Below, piece by piece: positions 57,734-64,000 of a stretch of 64,000 nt of DNA. The notes under the pieces were generated by a model that saw only the letters and a program-made list of their open reading frames with translations, was not told the DNA's origin and did no database searches. Every line of letters starts with the position of its first letter. Position 1 is the first letter of the stretch. Position numbers and translations under genes: made by a program. Origin of the DNA: Artocarpus heterophyllus (taxonomy: Eukaryota > Streptophyta > Magnoliopsida > Rosales > Moraceae); NCBI GenBank assembly GCA_025403435.1, contig CM046333.1:33439521-33503520 (forward strand), in the 5' to 3' direction.

Positions 57734-60024
57734 TGTCACGCCCCGAAGTACGGGTAGTGACGTGGTGGATTAATTAAGTTCATTAAAGCAGATTTTTGAT
57801 TAAAATCACCAATTAAATTATTGGGTTATTTTCAAAAATGTGATAGCTTAAAACATTTTCAAACAATTATCGTCACTTTGAAATAGTTAATTAGGAAGTA
57901 AAATATTAAAGATAGTTAAACATAAACCGGGCCCCACTGGACCTACATTAGTGCACACATATGGTATCGACAATAAAATATTACAATCATAGTCCAATAC
58001 AAGAGATAAACATTTTAATAATACATGCCTTGATTTAAATAAAGCAATAACCTAAAACAGTATTCCAATGACTCACTTGTTTGCTCTGTTGCCTCCCTAT
58101 CAGTCATAAGCTGCAATCCACCTAGGGGAAAGGAGTTTTAAAACAAACAAAGAAATATGAGCGGAAGGCTCAGTAGGACTAGCTTTAGAAAAACATCAAT
58201 TTTAAACATAAATTTTCAATTTGAAAATAATTTATAAAATTTCAAAAACATGAATAAAACATATTAATTTCATCCTTAACTTTAAAATTCCTATTCATCT
58301 GGATTTATCTTTTATTATTTGTTCTTTAGCAAAGCCATAATATTACCATCGTAGTGGCTCAGCTAGGTTTAGGGACTTGCCCCTAAGGTCACACTCTCCA
58401 TGACCTAATCTCTGTATGTGGCATCATGGTCAATTGTTTCATTCTGGATGGTATTTATAACGGGTCCGGTATTATGTCATTATTTAGGTCTTATCTTACC
58501 AAATATTCTCATTTACATTCATTATTTGGTTCATTATGAACATTCATTATTAAATAAGAAATGAAAAATACTAAGAAATTTATTTTAATCATTCCTTAAA
58601 AATCAATTTGAAAGAAATCATTTGGCAAGAAATCTTTTTGTGGCCGAAGGCCCCCTTTGAAAATATTTAAAACATTTTGTCATTTATTGAAAACATTTTG
58701 AAAAAATCTTTAAGGCCAAAACCATTAAAAACCAGGCTACCAAGAAAGGGGTAGAATTCTTACCTCGATATCCTGCATCGTGACTCAACACCGCAGTTTT
58801 GACTCGCTATACGTTAGCTCCACGAAACTACAATCAACCTTAAAAGTAAACTAAACCCCATCAATTTCTAACTTAGAGTATTCTATGCTATTATGTTATT
58901 CTATGGTGTTTTAGTATGCCTTTTATAGTCAAAATATCATATCATAGGGTCAAGGTCTTCATCTAGGTTTTAAACGGTGAAAACAGATAAACACGACAAA
59001 ATGTTATAAAGTCTGGTCGGCCTATCGAACTCTTCTGTCCGGCCTGTCGAACTTTCTGTCTGGCCTACCGAACTCTTCTGTCCGGCCTGCCGAACTGTAT
59101 AGTTTGGCCTGTTGGTTGTACATCATCGACCTGCCGAACTAGCCCAAGTTTGGCCTACTAACGATATGAATCTAGCATGCCAAACTCATGAGTTTGGCCT
59201 GTCGATGCTCATGATCGGCCTGCTGAACTGAAAAAATCTAGGGACCCGAAATTTTAAGTCTCGGCCTCCCCGAATCCAAAATTCCATTTCTAACCTATTT
59301 TCTCAGTTTTCAGGCATAGGAAATGTTCATAAATGGTAGAAGAATATGTAAAAACACTTTTAAACAAGATTTACAAAAGGATTTCTCAAAAAATCCAAAA
59401 ATGGAGAAAAATAGAAAAATGAAATTTAATCTAGTTTTAGTGAAATCAAGCCTAGATTCATGATGATTTAGGTTCTACTAACTTAGATTTAAGGTTTCCT
59501 AAGCTCTAGAAACTCAAATTTCAACATTCAAAGAAATTTAGAGAATTTGAGAAAAAAATTGAAAATTTAGTAAACTAACCTCAAATTTGAGCTTTAAATC
59601 GAGTTTGTGGAAGCCCAATCGTGTTCCCGAGTTCCTAATCTAGCTGAGATTCGAAATTTGAATTTAAAATTTTGAAATCAAAAATGGGAGAGGGAGGGAG
59701 AGTGTAACGTGAGAGAGAGAGAGAGTTGAGAAAGAGAGTGGGGAAAGAAGAGAGAGAGAGAGAGAGAGAGATTAAACAGAAGAAAATGTGGTTTTACATA
59801 GTGAAAACCATGTTCCAGCACATGGTTTTTCCAAAAGGGACATATTGGACATTTAACAAATTATTTTTTTTGTCAAAAATTTAAAATAACGAATAAAGAT
59901 AACTAAAAGTGAGATAAATTTAAAATATACCACAAAATGTTTAAATTAAGTTTAAATTATATTAAGGCATACTAATCCACAATTTACATGCTAACCTTAC
60001 TCAATTAAAATCCTAGGTGTTACA
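57734..60024 (-). mobile_element. Gypsy-type solo LTR nested in the previous one, duplication ACTCG/ACTTG
   Basis: 2291 bp. On the minus strand it starts TGTAACACCTAGG (60024) and ends TTCGGGGCGTGACA (57734), typical of Del/Tekay LTRs as I recall. Flanks are ACTCG (57729-57733) and ACTTG (60025-60029), one mismatch. It contains a (GA)n run at about 59710-59771 and a degenerate GGCCTGCCGAACT array at 59010-59270. Confidence 0.87.
59010..59270. repeat. Degenerate GGCCTGCCGAACT minisatellite in LTR
   Basis: About ten spaced copies of GGCCT(G/A)(C/T)CGAAC, with TTCTGTCC or similar between several of them. Related arrays in reverse complement lie at 60575-60745 and in plus orientation at 47441-47640. 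Confidence 0.8.
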
Positions 60025-62033
60025 ACTTGCTGCTTTAAGAAGCTCCATTTCTAGCCATAGTTGAGCCAAGGAAACCCAGTTTTGAAGCTACCAACTCAAG
60101 CCAAGTCCTTCAAATCCGAAGTTAGAAGTGTTTCTAGTGATTTAAACTAATAAATTAAAGCTTTTACCTCTAATTTTACGATCAAGTTCATGCCTAAAAG
60201 CCTGAAAAATATCTTCATTAGAGCATTTTTGTTTTGAGCATATTTTGTCCAAATCAAAGTATACACTAGATGATCCCATCTTGACTGAACTTAACCCATG
60301 TTTTATCTAAGTTTGTAGAGTGATTACAAATACAAATTCAAGCTTTGTTTGAACTAAAACCGGATTAAGAGTAGTTTTTCCATTTTTGTTCAATCTTTGA
60401 ATTCATGTGAAAATACATAAAAAAAAATTTAGAGAAAAGTGTTTATAAGTGTTCTAGAATGACGTTCTATGATTTCTGTACATTATCTATGCTCTTGGAC
60501 TTGGTAAAATAGGTTGGATTGAGCTTTGAAGCTCGGAATTATCGAAACTAAAATCTGGAAATTTTTTAGATTACGATCGTTTGGTAGGCCGAACTCATCC
60601 AACCGATAGCCTGAACTCAACAGGTTCAGCAAGGCCAAACTTATCCAATCGATAGGCCAAACTCAACAGATTCAACAGGCCAAACTCATCCAACCAGCAG
60701 GTCGAACTCAATAGGCCGGACTCAGTTGGTCGGTAGGCCGACACTACAGTTTAATTTGTAAGTTTTTAATTGTCGGTTTTTTTTATCATTTTATAACTTA
60801 GAAATGTTTTAAAGATTATGTTTTGTGTTCAAAAATACTGAGAATATAAATATTGCATACATGATTATTTCAAGTCAAAAGGCACACTAAGGATCCACGA
60901 AATAGCATACTAATGTAGAATGTTCAAGTTTAAATATTAATGTATTTAGTTTACACCTAAGGTTGCTTGCTATCTTTTGGAGTTAAAGTATAGGGGGATG
61001 GGATTGTGGTATAGGTGTGATTGTGCTAGGAAACGAGGTAGGACTTTAGACCCCTTTTCTTGATAGCCATGATTTTTAATCAAGTTTTCACCACAGTGTA
61101 TAGTCTTAAAATGTTTTTAAGAAGAATTGTATGTCTTTATTTATTTCCAAGAGATATTAGATATGATCATAATAAATAAATAATAATAATAAATGTAAAA
61201 TGATAACTTAGTAAAAGTACACCAAGTGAATGATATGATTAAATGATATTAAACACCAAACGGACTAAGAATCCTTGTTTGGAATGAATATTAAGTGCAT
61301 GATGCCATATACAGAAATCGGTTCATGTAGAAAGTGACCTTAGGGGTAAGTTCTAAAACCCAATTGAGCCATTACAATGGTGATTATAGTAGGCTTTACA
61401 CATAATGAATATTAAAGCATGATTTGAGATTATCACGGGACATGAATGGTAAGTATGAATTTATTGAATTATTTATTATTCTTCTGAATCACATTTAAGT
61501 TCATCTATTTTGTTTTATAAATGATGATTTTGGAACTCAAGTCTTATCGAGCTTTTCGCTCATGATTCTGCTATTTTGTTTTAAATTTCCCCCTCTACAT
61601 GGTTCACAGTACGCCGCCGAGTAGAGCGCAGCTTAGTTACTCACATGGTCCATGAGTTGTTTAATTACTTATTTTCCTAATTAAGACATATAATAATAAG
61701 ACATTAATCATGAACTTTGGTTACATTCTGTTGGACTGTGGTTTTGTTATATTTCCTTTATGTCTATACTATGTATGCACCAGGTGAGGTTCATTAGGGC
61801 CTGGACTTTTCTGATGGATTTTAGCTTTTAAGTTTGTTTTGAGGTTATTTCAGTAATTTTCTTGATAAATTTTAATATTGGTAACATTTTAAAAAAGTTT
61901 AAAATTACCTCATTTTTTATAATTTATTGAAAATATTTTAAAAATATTAATAAAATAACTAACGTATTTAATTAATTATATTTATTTATTTTAATTAAAC
62001 TGTCACGTCATCATCGGGTTTGGATGCACGACA

Positions 62034-62763
62034 TAGAATGACTCCCATGTCTTACAAATTTGCACTTGATCAGTATTAAAGTTAGTTTTTAATACCTATA
62101 CATATACTAGGACGCTATATTACTGATTAATATTCAGAGACTTTGTGACCACACTGCTGCAAAATAATTATATCATGAAATTATTTTTAACTTTTTTTTT
62201 TCTCTAAAAGTTTAAGCAAACAGACAGGACTGCTGATTTCATGCAAATATCTTCCGAGTTTCGCATCAAGGGATTCGGCCCCTGTTTTTCTGTTCTTTTC
62301 TCTTAGTCCAAGGCCTGTATGAAAGGCCTTTCTTTACGTTTCGTTATAATCTGAATTTACTCGTGCTTTTCTTTCTGTAATACGGAATTCAGTCACCGCG
62401 GAGTTTCTTGTCTACGAGAAGCTGCAGTTCTGGATCACGCCGTCTTTTGCTTTGTTTTTTTTTTTATTTTTATTTTTATTTTTTATTTGTCTACATCTGT
62501 TCCTTAGTTTCATTTATATTTTTAAAATTTGAATAATTTTTCAGAAGCATTTGTACCTTTAATTTTCATAATTTTTATGCCCGTACTGGCCTTTTTCTTT
62601 GTTTAATTTAAAATTTGAATATCTTTTTTTTTTAACAAAGTTGATCAGTTTTGTAAAAAGTAGATGTCCAAGTTAAGTGTTGATTTAGTTAGGATCTAAT
62701 CGTGTATTTGATGCGCGAAATTATTATTCTTTTACAAAAAATTAAAAAAATAATTTTTGGCAG

Positions 62764-62806
<43 letters not shown>

Positions 62807-64000
62807 TCCAAGTCAAGACCAACTTTTCATTGAAATATTTTTTTTCCCAGATGATTGACGTTTTAATTTGATTAATATGTTTTAGGTTTTTTTTTCCTAT
62901 TTGTTAGAGAGAAAACTATTTAAACGCTACAATCTTAAGGCAATTGTGTGTTTTTCTCCTTTATACGTATTTACTTTTGTTTAAGCAAGTCGTAATTACC
63001 AGTTCTCTATTAAATTGGTAATTATCTTTTGATACTACGTGCTTCTGTTTAAAAAAAAAAAGAAAAAGAAGAGAGTAAACCTTGCAGGTGTATGTCGGTT
63101 GTTCTCACTATTGTACCTTCCCTTTTAATTAATTTCTTATCAAACCCATACCTTCGCTTAATCAGCTACTATTCTTGACTAGTAAAAATGATGCGACATT
63201 CTAAAAATTATCACAAACTTGTCCATCAATTTGTTTAATCTATATACTTTACATTTAGTAAAGTCACTTCTTTTTCTTTTTTTATTCTTTTTGAAAGGAG
63301 TAAAGTCACTATTTAAGTAGTTAAAATCAACATTTGACCAAAAGAAGGTATAAACTTGACGCCAAAATTCAAATCAATGGATAAAATAGAAGAATAACCC
63401 TATTCTCTAAGTTTAAGTACTTTAACAAAAAAAAAAAAAACATTGCAATGGGTTTTTCAATGCAATTTGTAAAATAGAGATATACTTTTGTCTTCATAAA
63501 AACGAATGGTAGAAACACGCATTCCGATAAAACACGATGATACTTTCATTATTATTCTCAAAAATAATAATAACATTTGTAGCATTAATATTACATACCG
63601 CACTTTTATCTCTGAAAATAATATTAACATTTTTAGCGTTTAGTTTTACATACGTCAAATTAATAAGGTCGACTTGATCTTAAGTTGAATAATTTGGAGA
63701 GTTAGCCATCCTGCATTGATTCACTCAAGGTGTTGGGCGCAAGTACACCACCATCCATTTAAGTGATCGACTCATGCATGGCGCAACATGCCATGCCATA
63801 CACCAAGACTCAAACCCAGAAGACAATCGGAACGTACCACCCGCAATGCACAAAGCAGGATTTGCTGAAATTGACGAATTTTTGCTCCAACACAAATAAA
63901 TTCCAACTAATTAAATTGGATCACACCAACAACAATATTCAGGTCTTTTGTACTAGACTCTCTGAACTTTACATCTTTGAAAGATCAGTCTCTAAACTAA
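62034..64000. other. Right-edge region, no gene recognised
   Basis: 62034-62110 continues the split repeat. An (TA)n/(AT)n microsatellite lies at about 62764-62808. 62215-62450 is less AT-rich (GGGATTCGGCCCC, CACCGCGGAG) but has no open frame of note. The AT-rich remainder shows no recognisable transposon end. Confidence 0.4.

Larger units (their letters stand above)
57461..62033 (+). mobile_element. Gypsy-type solo LTR (host of a nested LTR), duplication TAGAA
   Basis: TAGAA flanks both ends (57456-57460 and 62034-62038). The LTR is in two parts, 57461-57733 and 60025-62033 (about 2.28 kb together), split by another LTR. It ends GGATGCACGACA and begins with a worn TT. Its parts resemble, in reverse complement, the inserted LTR: (A/T)TGGTTTT(A/C)(T/C)CAC, a CT-rich run, and GTGACCTTAGGGG(T/C)AAGT. 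Plus orientation. Del/Tekay-like by recall. Confidence 0.8.

Overview
The window looks like a repeat-rich stretch of an AT-rich plant genome, most likely a eudicot. The evidence is a spliced plant phospholipase gene, plant-type LTR retrotransposons (Copia and Gypsy), L1-type LINEs, CACTA and hAT DNA elements, and no operon-like organisation. The species cannot be named from sequence alone.

One complete host gene is clear. It is a non-specific phospholipase C of the NPC3/NPC4/NPC5 group on the minus strand, with four exons between 21533 and 12638. Splicing keeps one frame of 525 codons, and all three introns have GT/AG borders. The first intron is 6467 bp. It holds an old, internally deleted Copia element (16835-19412, 5-bp target duplication GTCTT/GTCTC) and a foldback repeat. 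Two smaller host loci are possible. One is a short secreted cysteine-rich (knottin-like) peptide gene at 54811-55057, minus strand, with a good TATA box but a one-base frameshift. The other is a reading frame that runs off the left edge (1-163, minus).

The rest is mainly transposon debris. Left of the phospholipase lie a CACTA fragment (about 1.0-2.0 kb) fused to a minus-strand Copia element (about 2.0-6.97 kb, with 5' LTR and primer site), a degraded L1-type LINE (about 7.05-10.4 kb) and a solo LTR (11432-11896, duplication AATTA). To the right, a decayed minus-strand Gypsy element of the Tat/Ogre type (about 26.6-35.6 kb) is split by two solo LTRs with exact 5-bp duplications (27898-29877, AATTA; 30120-32666, GAAAG). 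Next come a foldback element (38830-39153) and a hAT-like element with an 8-bp duplication (42729-43416). A second Copia ruin follows (43932-49680), interrupted by a Gypsy-type LTR and carrying LTR pieces in head-to-head orientation. Beyond it are Tat/Ogre-type LTRs (49681-51440 and about 51.9-53.06 kb) and a LINE 3' end (56024-56813). Last is a solo LTR (57461-62033, duplication TAGAA) that contains a second LTR of the same type in the opposite orientation (57734-60024, duplication ACTCG/ACTTG).

Most of the structural conclusions rest on target-site duplications and terminal sequences read directly. Family names (Tat, Tekay, Tork) come from recalled protein and LTR features and are less certain. 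No tRNA, rRNA, CRISPR or bacterial-type features were seen.
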